DNA from: Streptomyces sp. ISL-10
GTDB taxonomy: Bacteria; Actinomycetota; Actinomycetes; Streptomycetales; Streptomycetaceae
Direction: 5' to 3'
Assembly: GCF_018614575.1 (NCBI RefSeq)
Contig: NZ_JAGGOJ010000003.1
Coordinates: forward strand, 620,001 to 684,000
DNA: 64,000 nt
The notes beneath the pieces are model-generated. The model was not told where the DNA came from and searched no databases. It saw only the letters and a program-made list of their open reading frames with translations. Below, one piece after another: positions 32,664 to 40,793 of this stretch; position 1 is the first letter of the stretch; each line of letters begins with the position of its first letter. The position numbers and the translations under genes are program-made.

Positions 32664-33715
32664 GACCGCGCACCCCGCATCCCGCTCGTCGCGAACGCGG
32701 CCATGCCCTCGCCGAACGTGATCCGCGGCTTCCAGCCGAACTCGGTCATCAGACGGCGGGAGTCGGCGGTGATGTGCCGTACGTCGCCGAGCCGGAACTC
32801 GCCCGTCACGACCGGGGCGGGCCCGCCGCGGGCCTCGGCCAGGGCCGCCGCCATCTCGCCCACGGTGTGCGGGGTGCCGCTGCCGGCGTTGTACGCGCTG
32901 AGCTCGCCCGGCTCCCGGCCGTGCACGGCCTCCAGCGCGATCGCGTTCGCCTCCGCAATGTCCCGCACGTGCACGAAGTCCCGCCGCTGCCGCCCGTCCT
33001 CGAACACCCGCGGGGCCTCGCCGAGCTCCAGCGCCGAGCGGAAGAAGGAGGCGACGCCCGCGTACGGGGTGTCGCGCGGCATCCCGGGGCCGTACACGTT
33101 GTGGTAGCGCAGGGACACCGCCCGGCCGCCCGTGGACCGGGCCCACGCCGCGGCCAGGTGCTCCTGGGCCAGTTTCGTCGTGGCGTACACGTTGCGCGGG
33201 TCGCAGGCCGCGTCCTCGCCGACCAGCCCGGGCGTCAGCTCCGCGCCGCACTCGGGGCACCGGGGTTCGAACCGCCCGGCCGCGAGGTCCGCCGCGGCCC
33301 GGGGGCCCGGCCGGACCCGACCGTGCCGGGCGCAGTCGTAGCGGCCCTCGCCGTAGACGACCATCGAGCCCGCGAGCACGAGGTCCCCGACGCCGGCCCC
33401 GGCCATCGCCGCCAGCAGGACGGCGGTCCCGAGGTCGTTGCAGCCCACGTAGTCGGGGGCGTCACCGAAGTCCGTGCCGAGGCCGACCATCGCGGCCTGG
33501 TGGCACACGGCGTCCACGCCGCGCAGCGCACGGGTCGCGACGTCCGGGTCGCGTACGTCCCCGATCACACACTCCGCCTCCGGCAGCCGCGGGGGCGAGG
33601 GATGGGCGGCGGGCAGCAGGGCGTCGAGCACGACCGGATCGTGCCCGCGCGCCGCCAGGGCCGTGACGATCTGCGAGCCGATGAAGCCCGCGCCTCCTGT
33701 GACGAGTACACGCAT
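32660..33715 (-). CDS. NAD-dependent epimerase/dehydratase with a CxxC insertion
   Basis: A 351-residue extended SDR. The NAD-binding motif VLVTGGAGFIGSQIVTAL starts at residue 3 and the catalytic tyrosine-lysine pair is in DPRNVYATTKLAQEHLAAAW, with HNVYGPGMP after it. A segment with a CPECGAEL motif and a third cysteine (EDAACDP) is inserted before the active-site tyrosine, which may bind zinc; this variant occurs in actinobacterial homologues. ATG 33715 begins the NAD fold directly. It is the first gene of a four-gene operon. Confidence 0.88.
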   Translation of the reverse strand: MRVLVTGGAGFIGSQIVTALAARGHDPVVLDALLPAAHPSPPRLPEAECVIGDVRDPDVATRALRGVDAVCHQAAMVGLGTDFGDAPDYVGCNDLGTAVLLAAMAGAGVGDLVLAGSMVVYGEGRYDCARHGRVRPGPRAAADLAAGRFEPRCPECGAELTPGLVGEDAACDPRNVYATTKLAQEHLAAAWARSTGGRAVSLRYHNVYGPGMPRDTPYAGVASFFRSALELGEAPRVFEDGRQRRDFVHVRDIAEANAIALEAVHGREPGELSAYNAGSGTPHTVGEMAAALAEARGGPAPVVTGEFRLGDVRHITADSRRLMTEFGWKPRITFGEGMAAFATSGMRGARS

Positions 33716-33809
33716 ACGGCCGACGCTACGGTCCGGGCCGGCAAAGACCGCCGGTCCGCGCCGGTGCGTCACAGGTCCGTAAGGAGTGGCGCCCCCGGGC
33801 GGGGGACCT

Positions 33810-35156
33810 TTAGGGGTGGCGCAGATACGCGAGACCGGGATGCTCGGCGCGGTATGCGTCGATGAGGCGGCGGGCCACGCTCACCGAGTCGACGAGCGGG
33901 TGCAGGGCGAACGCCTTGACCGCGGCCGCCCGGGATCCGCTCCCTGCCGCCTCCAGCACCTCGCGCTCCACCGCCTTCACGGAGGTCACCAGGCCGGTGG
34001 CGTGGCCGGGCAGCGGGTCGACGCCGAGGGGATGCGCCCCGTTGGCGTCCACGAGACAGGGGACCTCGATCACGGCGTCCTCGTCGAGGACGGAGAGCGT
34101 GCCGCGGTTGCGGACGTTGAGGATCAAGGTGGTGCGTTCGTCGCGCGCCACGGCGCGCATCAGCGCGAGGGCCACCTGCTCGTAGCCGCCCGGCTCCAGG
34201 TCCTCCTCGGCGCGCTCGCCCACCCCCGCGGCCTCCCGGTTGGCCGCCATGTAGGTGGCCTCCCGTTCGGCGAGGGTGCGCCGCCAGGTGGCCAGTGCCG
34301 GCGTGCCCGGCCGCTTCAAATCCTCGTAGAATCCAGCCTGTTGTTCCCGCAGGAACGCGCCCCGGCTCCGCCTGGCCTCCTGATGGGCGCGGACGGTCTC
34401 CCGGTTGAAGTAGTAGTAGTGCAGATACTCATTGGGGACCGCGCCCAGCGAGCGCAGCCAGTCCGCCCCGAACAGCTTTCCCTCCTCGAACGAGCCGAGG
34501 GCCTCCGGGTCGGCGAGCAGCCCCGGCAGAAGATCCCGGCCGCCGACGCGCAGCCCGCGCAGCCAGCCGAGATGGTTGAGCCCGACGTAATCGGCCCAGG
34601 CGGTCGCGGGGTCGGCGCCGAGCACCCGGGCCACCCGCCGTCCGAGCCCGACCGGCGAGTCGCAGATGCCGATGACCCGGTCGCCCAGGACGCGGCTCAT
34701 CGCCTCGGTGACCAGACCCGCCGGATTGGTGAAGTTGACGACCCACGCCTCGGGGGCCAGCGCCGCGACGCGGCGGGCGATGTCCATGGCCACGGGGACC
34801 GTACGCAGCCCGTACGCGATCCCGCCCGCGCCCACGGTCTCCTGTCCCAGTACCCCTTCGGCCAGCGCGATCCGCTCGTCGGCCACGCGCCCTTCGAGGC
34901 CCCCGACACGGATCGCGGAGAAGACGAAGTCCGTGCCGCGCACTGCCTCGTCGAGGTCCGGGGTGAGAGAGACCCGCGGCGCGTCCGGGCGTCCGGAGGC
35001 CTGCTCCTCCAGCACCCGGGCCATGGCCCCGAGCCGGCCGTCGTCCACGTCGTACAGGCACACGTCGGTGATCCGGCCCTCACCGCCGTCGCCGAGGAGC
35101 GCCCCGTACACCAGGGGCACACGGAATCCGCCACCGCCGAGAATCGTGAGCTTCAT
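33810..35156 (-). CDS. Family 4 glycoside hydrolase (6-phospho-beta-glucosidase type)
   Basis: A 448-residue NAD- and Mn-dependent glycosidase. The N-terminus LTILGGGGFRVPLVYGALLG is the NAD-binding Rossmann motif, VVNFTNPAGLVTEAM is the GH4 family signature, and GICDSPVGLGRRVAR and NHLGWLRGLRV contain the metal-binding cysteine and histidine. GH4 enzymes hydrolyse phosphorylated or free glycosides through an NAD-linked redox mechanism. No phosphotransferase or transporter gene is adjacent, so the substrate remains open. Confidence 0.9.
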   Translation of the reverse strand: MKLTILGGGGFRVPLVYGALLGDGGEGRITDVCLYDVDDGRLGAMARVLEEQASGRPDAPRVSLTPDLDEAVRGTDFVFSAIRVGGLEGRVADERIALAEGVLGQETVGAGGIAYGLRTVPVAMDIARRVAALAPEAWVVNFTNPAGLVTEAMSRVLGDRVIGICDSPVGLGRRVARVLGADPATAWADYVGLNHLGWLRGLRVGGRDLLPGLLADPEALGSFEEGKLFGADWLRSLGAVPNEYLHYYYFNRETVRAHQEARRSRGAFLREQQAGFYEDLKRPGTPALATWRRTLAEREATYMAANREAAGVGERAEEDLEPGGYEQVALALMRAVARDERTTLILNVRNRGTLSVLDEDAVIEVPCLVDANGAHPLGVDPLPGHATGLVTSVKAVEREVLEAAGSGSRAAAVKAFALHPLVDSVSVARRLIDAYRAEHPGLAYLRHP

Positions 35157-35335
35157 CCCCGTACGGTACGTCGGCGCCCTTCCCCGACGTCGGCGCAGAC
35201 CTTCCCGCCGGGCGGTACGACGCCCACGGGAATTGATGAAGTCCCCAGGCGGCCGTTCCCCTGTTCGAGTGGTGCTGTCTACGGTCGTCGGCGTCCAGGC
35301 CCCCCGTCACGGAGCCCTCATCAAGGAGCGCCCCT

Positions 35336-36700
35336 ATGCGCGTCTACCTCGACCGCAACTTCCTTCTGACCTATGCCGCGTCGTTCATCTCGCTGTTCGG
35401 GTCGAAGCTGCTGATGATCTCCTATGTGGCCTTCGTCTACGGCGAGACCGGCAGCGCCACCCTGGCCTCCGCCGTCTTCGCCGCGGATTGGATCGCCAAC
35501 CTCTTCGTCGGTCTGCTGACCACGCAGTACATCGACCGTGCGGACGCGAAACGTCTGCTGCTGCGGCTCAACCTGGCGGCCGCGGCTGTCACGCTTGTGT
35601 TCCTTGCCTGCCTGACGCCCGATCAGTTCCCGGTGGCGGTCTCCGTCATCTTCGTCCGGGCCCTGCTCAACAGCGCCGTCAACGCCGCCCGGGTCAAGGC
35701 CCTGGTGCAGTTCTTCGACAAGCAGCAGACCGACATCTACTCGGCGGTGCTCAACTCCAGCCTGTTCATCGCGATCGCCGCCGCGGGCGCGGTCGGCACG
35801 ATCATCCTCAACTTCACCGGCATGGGCACCGTTGTGCTCATCGATGTGGCGACGTTCCTCGTCTCGGCCGCCCTGTTCGCGTGCGTACGCCCCAACCGGG
35901 CGCGGATCGCGGAGGCCCGGGCCGTGGCGGGCGCGAAGCGGGAGAGCGCCGCTCAGAACGTCAGGTCGGCCGCGCGGATCATCGCGGCGACCCCGGCGAT
36001 CTCCACCGCCGTCTTCTACATCGTCCTCGCGGTGACCGCGTTCCAGGCGACGTACGAAGTGCTGATCACCGCAGTCCCCGACCTCTGGTTCTCGCTCGGC
36101 GAGTCGGGCACGGCGCTGTTCTTCACCGCCGAGTCCCTGGCGGTCATCGCCGGTCTGTTCCTCTACCAGTACCTCAGCCGCCGCGGACTCGTGCCCGAGC
36201 ACCGCCAGCGGCTCCTCAACCTCGCCGTCACCGGCTTCGCGGTGTGCATGTACGCGGTGCTCGGCTCGTCCCGGTCGAGCCTCGCCCTCGCACTCACCGC
36301 GTTCGTCGCCGTCGTCCTCGCCGGCGAGGTCGTCTGGGCCCATCAGTACAAGCGGCTCATCGCCCACACCCCCGAGGCCAAGGTGTCCTCCGTCGTGGGC
36401 CTGATGTCGGCGGTGGGCTACAGCCTGATGGCCGTCTTCGGCTTCGTCTTCTCCTGGGGCATGGACGCACTCGGCGCCGAGTGGGCCGTCGCCCTCGATC
36501 TCGTCCTCATCTCCCTGCTGGTCATCGGCTGGGAAGCCCGCGCACACCGATCTGGGAGTCGTCATGCGGAAAGCATTCGTCCTGCTGGAACTGGTCAATC
36601 ACGTGGCGCTGGTGGCCAGGTCGGCGAAGGCCCGCGGCCTGGCAGTGGTGGTCGTGGGGCAGAGCCCGCTGCCGCGGCAGGGCCCGTACGCCGTCCCTGA
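35336..36700 (+). CDS. MFS transporter with a long C-terminal overlap
   Basis: A 454-residue major facilitator protein with about twelve hydrophobic segments in the first 400 residues (LLTYAASFISLFGSKLLMIS, then WIANLFVGLLTTQYIDRAD). The ATG at 35336 follows AAGGAG. After the last helix (LVLISLLVIGW, near 36530) the frame runs on for 50 residues (EARAHRSGSRHAESIRPAG and a Gly/Arg-rich end) inside the ATP-grasp gene, overlapping it by 137 bp. That part does not look like a natural protein, so a frameshift that lost the proper stop is likely. Function: probably exports the product of the ATP-grasp enzyme. Confidence 0.8.
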   Translation: MRVYLDRNFLLTYAASFISLFGSKLLMISYVAFVYGETGSATLASAVFAADWIANLFVGLLTTQYIDRADAKRLLLRLNLAAAAVTLVFLACLTPDQFPVAVSVIFVRALLNSAVNAARVKALVQFFDKQQTDIYSAVLNSSLFIAIAAAGAVGTIILNFTGMGTVVLIDVATFLVSAALFACVRPNRARIAEARAVAGAKRESAAQNVRSAARIIAATPAISTAVFYIVLAVTAFQATYEVLITAVPDLWFSLGESGTALFFTAESLAVIAGLFLYQYLSRRGLVPEHRQRLLNLAVTGFAVCMYAVLGSSRSSLALALTAFVAVVLAGEVVWAHQYKRLIAHTPEAKVSSVVGLMSAVGYSLMAVFGFVFSWGMDALGAEWAVALDLVLISLLVIGWEARAHRSGSRHAESIRPAGTGQSRGAGGQVGEGPRPGSGGRGAEPAAAAGPVRRP

Positions 36701-37862
36701 CGGGGTCGTGGACGAGTTCGTCCCGATCGCCGGCTGGTCCGACGCCGACGGGGTGCGCGCGGCGCTCGACGACCTGCACAGACGCTACGACGTCGTGGGC
36801 ACCTACGCCGCGTTCGAAGCGGCGCTGCCCTACGACGCGGAGTTCCGCGAACGCCTCGGGCTGCCCACCAGCGGTGCCGCCACCCTGGACGCCGCGCTCG
36901 ACAAGGCAAGGGTGCGCGACCGGCTCCGTGCCGCCGGACTGTCCCGGCTGCGCTCCACCACCCTCTCGGGCGCCCTGCTCTGGGACACCTGGGGCTTCGA
37001 CGGACCGGCGATCCTCAAGCCGGTGCACGGCACAGGCAGCGCCCTGTGCTACACCGTCGACTCCCTGGACGCGCTGCGCACCGCCGCCGCGGACATCGAA
37101 CGCACCACCCTCGACGCCGGGATGACCCGCGACTACGTCCTGCGGACCGGTGAGTTCGTCCTGGAGCAGAAGGCTCAGGGCGAGCTGCTGTCCGTCGAGT
37201 CGCTCGTGTACGGCGGCGAGGTGAACGTGATCGGCATGCTCGGCCGCTACGTCCTCGCCGACGACCCCGTTGTCGAGCAGGCCGCGGTCTTCCCGTACCG
37301 GCACCCGCGGTACGACGAGATCGCCGAGGCGGCAGTGGCGTTCCACCGCTGTCTGGGCATCACCCACGGCCCCACTCATCTTGAGGTGATGGTCCCCGAG
37401 GACGGGCCCGTGGAGCTGATCGACTTCAACCTGCGGGTCGCCGGCGCGGGGGCGGTGCTCGCCTTCTCGGAGGTACTGAGAAGCCCCTACGAGGAACTGC
37501 TGACGGACCTCGCGTGCGGGGTCGCGCCGGATCTGGCCGCGCTCCGCCCGGTGCGGTGGGCCGCCGAGTGCCTCGTGCTGCCCCGGCCCGGGACCACCGA
37601 GCTGCGTGACATCACGGTTCCGCCGGCCGCGCGCCACGTACGGATCACCAAGGAGATCGGCGCACGGCTGACCGGCCGCTCGGACCAGCTGGACAGCGTC
37701 ACGCTGTTCGTGGTGACGGCCGGCTCGGCGGAGGAACTGCACACTGCGCTCATGGACGCCCGCCGGAACACGATCGTCAACGGTGAGCCACTGGGCGACA
37801 ACCCCAACAACCGCCTGATCGCCCCGGCGCACCTGCGCACCCCGGTGGGATTGGGCGCCTGA
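36564..37862 (+). CDS. ATP-grasp ligase, possibly amino-acid or peptide forming
   Basis: A 432-residue ATP-grasp protein. The ATP-binding core has AILKPVHGTGSALCYTVDSL (residues about 150-170), EFVLEQKAQGELLSVESLVY and the metal-binding end of the domain THLEVMVPEDGPVELIDFNL. It resembles carboxylate-amine ligases such as the BacD/L-amino-acid ligase type. ATG 36564 is preceded by GGGAG. It is encoded just after an MFS transporter, as in simple dipeptide or modified-peptide cassettes (bacilysin-like ligase plus exporter), but the substrate cannot be read from the sequence. Confidence 0.8.
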   Translation: MRKAFVLLELVNHVALVARSAKARGLAVVVVGQSPLPRQGPYAVPDGVVDEFVPIAGWSDADGVRAALDDLHRRYDVVGTYAAFEAALPYDAEFRERLGLPTSGAATLDAALDKARVRDRLRAAGLSRLRSTTLSGALLWDTWGFDGPAILKPVHGTGSALCYTVDSLDALRTAAADIERTTLDAGMTRDYVLRTGEFVLEQKAQGELLSVESLVYGGEVNVIGMLGRYVLADDPVVEQAAVFPYRHPRYDEIAEAAVAFHRCLGITHGPTHLEVMVPEDGPVELIDFNLRVAGAGAVLAFSEVLRSPYEELLTDLACGVAPDLAALRPVRWAAECLVLPRPGTTELRDITVPPAARHVRITKEIGARLTGRSDQLDSVTLFVVTAGSAEELHTALMDARRNTIVNGEPLGDNPNNRLIAPAHLRTPVGLGA

Positions 37863-37870
37863 GACGCGGC

Positions 37871-37904
37871 GGGGGTGTCCGTCCCTGACCGGCCGGACAC
37901 CCCC
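37871..37904. terminator. Strong bidirectional hairpin terminator
   Basis: GGGGGTGTCCG (37871-37881) pairs perfectly with CGGACACCCCC (37894-37904) across a 12-nt loop, 8 bp after the ATP-grasp stop and before the convergent FAD gene. A pyrimidine-rich TCTCCTC follows. Confidence 0.85.
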
Positions 37905-37934
37905 TCTCCTCGGCCCGTCTGCGGCCGATGGAAG

Positions 37935-39716
37935 CTAACCGAGGTCGAAGGCGTTCGGCAGCCCCCACCGGTGGCGGGAGCGGTCGTGCCGTTTGAGCGC
38001 TTCCAGCTCGGGCGCCCGGAACAGGGGGGTGACCGTGCACCGGGGCGCGGCCGAACCGGTGCCGTCCAGCAGGGCGTTGACCGCGGCGCGCGCCGACGCG
38101 TTGGCCCCCTCCATCGTGGCCAGGTCGATGTCGACGGACACGTAGTCCCCGGCGAGAAAGAAGTTGGGGACCGCCGTGGCCGCGGAGGGCCGGTTGTGGA
38201 AGGTGCCGACGGGATGGATCAGGAGCTGGTCCTCGTTGGTGGGGTGCGGGGTGCCGAGGCCGTCGACGCCGGGGTCCAGGAACCAGGAGTGCAGGGCGCT
38301 GTCCTTGAGAACGGTCCTTCCCGTGTCGTTGAGCGCGGCTTTCAGCTGCGCCCACACCTCCTTCGCGACCTCGGCGCGGGTGCACTGCTTGGCCGTTTTC
38401 CCGTACAGGACCCCGGGCCGGTCCCATTCGGAGATGTCGACGGACAGGCAGTCCACCACCGCCCCGTCGCCGTAGTCGGCGGGGAAGTCCCGGTCCGGCC
38501 AGTGCCCCGCCTGCTGGATGGCCGTCAGCGACCAGGGGGAGTCGACGCAGTTGAGATGGCCGTGCAGCAGCGGTGCGCTCTCGGTCAGATAGAACTGGAT
38601 GCCGGTCATCCAGTCGGTGTGCAGTTCGTCGCAGCGGGCGAGCTGCGGGTCGGCGGCCCGCAGCGCGGGACCCCAGGTGCGCCGGGCGTGTTCGACGGGC
38701 AGCGCGGAGACGTAGTGGTCGGCGGTCACCGAGCGGCGCGTCCCCTGCGGGTCCTCGACGACCGCGGCCGTGATCCGTCCGTCGCCGTACGCCATCTCCC
38801 GTACGGTCCAGCCAACCGCGAACCGGACGCCCAGCGAGGCCAGATGCGCCACCCAGGGGTCGATCCAGGCCTCGTTGGTGGGCGCGTCCAGGATGCGGTC
38901 GAGGGGGCCGTCGGCGCCGCGGCCCAGCGCGTTGAAGACGAACGCCTCCAGCAGGGTGGCGACCGTGCGCGTGCTCGCCACCTCGGCTTTGGTGGCCACG
39001 ATGTTGCGCGTCATCCCGATCGCCAGGATGCGCTGATAGTCGTGACTCATGCGCTCGGCCCGGATGAAGTCCCACCAGGGCGTGCGCTCCCAGACCTCGT
39101 CACGGCGCTCGTCGCAGCTGGTGAGGAAGACGAGTACGCGGTTCACGAAGTACGCGGTCTCGTGGACGGGGATGCCGAGCGCGGTGTCCAGCATCGCCGT
39201 GAGCGCGCGGCGGATCTCGTCGAGCGTGAGCTCGGCGGGCCGGTGCCCCGGCCACGGGAGCGGGATACGTAAATCCTCGCGTCCGGTGCGGGCGAGGGAC
39301 ATCTCAGGCGGGGCGACGAGGTTGTCCCAGACCCCGCGCGCGTTCCCGGGGAAGGGAATGCGCCGCATGGTGTCGGGGAGGTTGTGGTAGATGCCGGGAA
39401 TGAAGCGGAAGCCGTGCTCGGCCGGTAACGGTCTGCGCCCGCCGCGGGCGCTGCCGGGCACGTCCATGCTGCGGGCCTTGCCGCCGAGCGCCCGTCGCTC
39501 GTAGACGGTGACGCCAAAGCCGCGCTCGGCGAGCTCGTGCGCGGCGGTGAGCCCCGCGACGCCGCCGCCGAGCACGGCGACCGATCCGGGGACCGGGGCC
39601 GCGGCCGCCGCGGCGACACCCCCGACCGAGGAGAGTGCCGCAGTGCCGCCGGCCGCGGCGGCTCCCGCGATGAAGGTGCGTCGTGACGTGCGTCGTGAGG
39701 TCCCCGAACGGTCCAT
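37935..39716 (-). CDS. Tat-exported FAD-dependent amine-oxidase/desaturase-like protein
   Basis: A 593-residue flavoprotein. A twin-arginine signal (TSRRTSRRTFIAGAAAAGG) at the N-terminus is followed by a dinucleotide fold SVAVLGGGVAGLTAAHELAE (residues about 45-64) and VTVYERRALGGKARS. It resembles phytoene-desaturase-type and hydroxysqualene-dehydroxylase-like proteins, including the C-terminal FAD motif FFLAGDYVSVDIDLATMEGA. Substrate is unknown. ATG 39716 directly precedes the signal peptide. It is monocistronic and convergent with the ATP-grasp gene. Confidence 0.85.
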   Translation of the reverse strand: MDRSGTSRRTSRRTFIAGAAAAGGTAALSSVGGVAAAAAAPVPGSVAVLGGGVAGLTAAHELAERGFGVTVYERRALGGKARSMDVPGSARGGRRPLPAEHGFRFIPGIYHNLPDTMRRIPFPGNARGVWDNLVAPPEMSLARTGREDLRIPLPWPGHRPAELTLDEIRRALTAMLDTALGIPVHETAYFVNRVLVFLTSCDERRDEVWERTPWWDFIRAERMSHDYQRILAIGMTRNIVATKAEVASTRTVATLLEAFVFNALGRGADGPLDRILDAPTNEAWIDPWVAHLASLGVRFAVGWTVREMAYGDGRITAAVVEDPQGTRRSVTADHYVSALPVEHARRTWGPALRAADPQLARCDELHTDWMTGIQFYLTESAPLLHGHLNCVDSPWSLTAIQQAGHWPDRDFPADYGDGAVVDCLSVDISEWDRPGVLYGKTAKQCTRAEVAKEVWAQLKAALNDTGRTVLKDSALHSWFLDPGVDGLGTPHPTNEDQLLIHPVGTFHNRPSAATAVPNFFLAGDYVSVDIDLATMEGANASARAAVNALLDGTGSAAPRCTVTPLFRAPELEALKRHDRSRHRWGLPNAFDLG

Positions 39717-39831
39717 CCGATCCCCTTACCGACGGTAACTTTTCGCGGTCCGGCGCAGGAGCATACGAAGAACCCTCGTGACCCGGAAGCCACGCGTGGG
39801 CCCATTCCTTCAATGGCTGGAAAATGGAGCC

Positions 39832-40266
39832 ATGGCACGACGCACCAAGCGCCCCGGGCGCACCGAACCGCCCGCTCTCACCCCCGCATCGCCCTGCCCC
39901 TGCGGTCTGCCCGCCACGTACGCGGAATGCTGCGGCCGCTTCCACAGCGGCGAGGAGACGGCACCCACCGCGGAGTTGCTGATGCGCTCGCGCTACAGCG
40001 CCTTCGCCGCCCATGACGCGGCGTATCTGCTTCGCACCTGGCACTCCTCGACCAGGCCCTGGCAGCTGACACTGGATCCGGGGATGCAGTGGTCGAGCCT
40101 GGAGATCACCGACGTCACGGACGGCAGCGCGCTCCACACCAAAGGCACGGTCACCTTCCGGGCCCGCTACCGGCACCACGGCAAGCGCGGAGAACTGCAC
40201 GAACGCAGCAACTTCACCCGCGAGAACGGGGCGTGGGTCTACGTGGACGGCACCTTCATCGAGTGA
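39832..40266 (+). CDS. YchJ-family SEC-C motif protein
   Basis: A 144-residue YchJ/DUF1186-like protein: an N-terminal SEC-C type zinc motif ASPCPCGLPATYAECCGRFH (four cysteines, and the histidine after GRF) and the NTF2-like domain (RYSAFAAHDAAYLLRTWHSS, then LHERSNFTREN). The ATG at 39832 follows ATGGAGCC. YchJ proteins are widespread and of unknown role, probably metal-binding. It is monocistronic. Confidence 0.92.
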   Translation: MARRTKRPGRTEPPALTPASPCPCGLPATYAECCGRFHSGEETAPTAELLMRSRYSAFAAHDAAYLLRTWHSSTRPWQLTLDPGMQWSSLEITDVTDGSALHTKGTVTFRARYRHHGKRGELHERSNFTRENGAWVYVDGTFIE

Positions 40267-40296
40267 GCGGGCGCCAGGCCGTCGGGCAGCCGGCGA

Positions 40297-40557
40297 TCAC
40301 CAGTGGGTGCGGCCGGGCCTGACCGCGAGCCGGGGGTCGTACGCCGCGAGCACCTTGTTCGCCCGGGCCAGTGCGGACAGCGCGTGCTCGCGGTCGGCCC
40401 GGTCGTCGGCACACAGCGGGCCGCGGAACCGGTACACCTCGCGCGCGGCGCACTCGGCCTCGATCTCGGCGTGCAGGACATGGGCCGGCATGCAGGAGCC
40501 GATCATCACGGCCACGCGGTCGGGGATCGGTACCGGGACGAGGTTGGAGGCGGTCAC
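40297..40557 (-). CDS. Conserved hypothetical protein of 86 residues
   Basis: An 86-residue protein with good Streptomyces codon use. The text IGSCMPAHVLHAEIEAECAA and YRFRGPLCADDRADREHALS looks like a structured small protein with four cysteines or histidines spread along it, but I do not recognise a family. The GTG at 40557 follows AAGGAC. It lies convergent with the YchJ gene, with 30 bp between stops. Confidence 0.55.
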   Translation of the reverse strand: MTASNLVPVPIPDRVAVMIGSCMPAHVLHAEIEAECAAREVYRFRGPLCADDRADREHALSALARANKVLAAYDPRLAVRPGRTHW

Positions 40558-40710
40558 GTCGAAGTCCTTGTCTTCTCTTTCGTCGGGAGTCCGTCGGTCG
40601 GTCGGCCTCCCACCCCTCCATGACTACCGGAGCGCTGTCCGGGTTCCGCGGCGGGGGTGTCTTTGTGCGGCATCGGTTGCTGATCGCCCCGTTGCTTTGT
40701 CGATACGCGA

Positions 40711-40734
40711 GAGTAAGTTGACCCTCGAGTAAGT
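40711..40734. promoter_or_regulatory. Direct repeat and -35-like element upstream of the acyl-CoA synthetase
   Basis: GAGTAAGT occurs at 40711-40718 and 40727-40734, a 16-bp spacing that puts both copies on one face of the helix. TTGACC at 40718-40723, between the copies, could be the -35 box. The region is much less G+C-rich than its surroundings. It may be the operator of the synthetase gene at 40794. Confidence 0.4.
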
Positions 40735-40793
40735 GCCGAGGTCCCGTCAACTCCCCGCCCGCGCAACGCGAGAGCCGCGAACAGGAGCCGACC

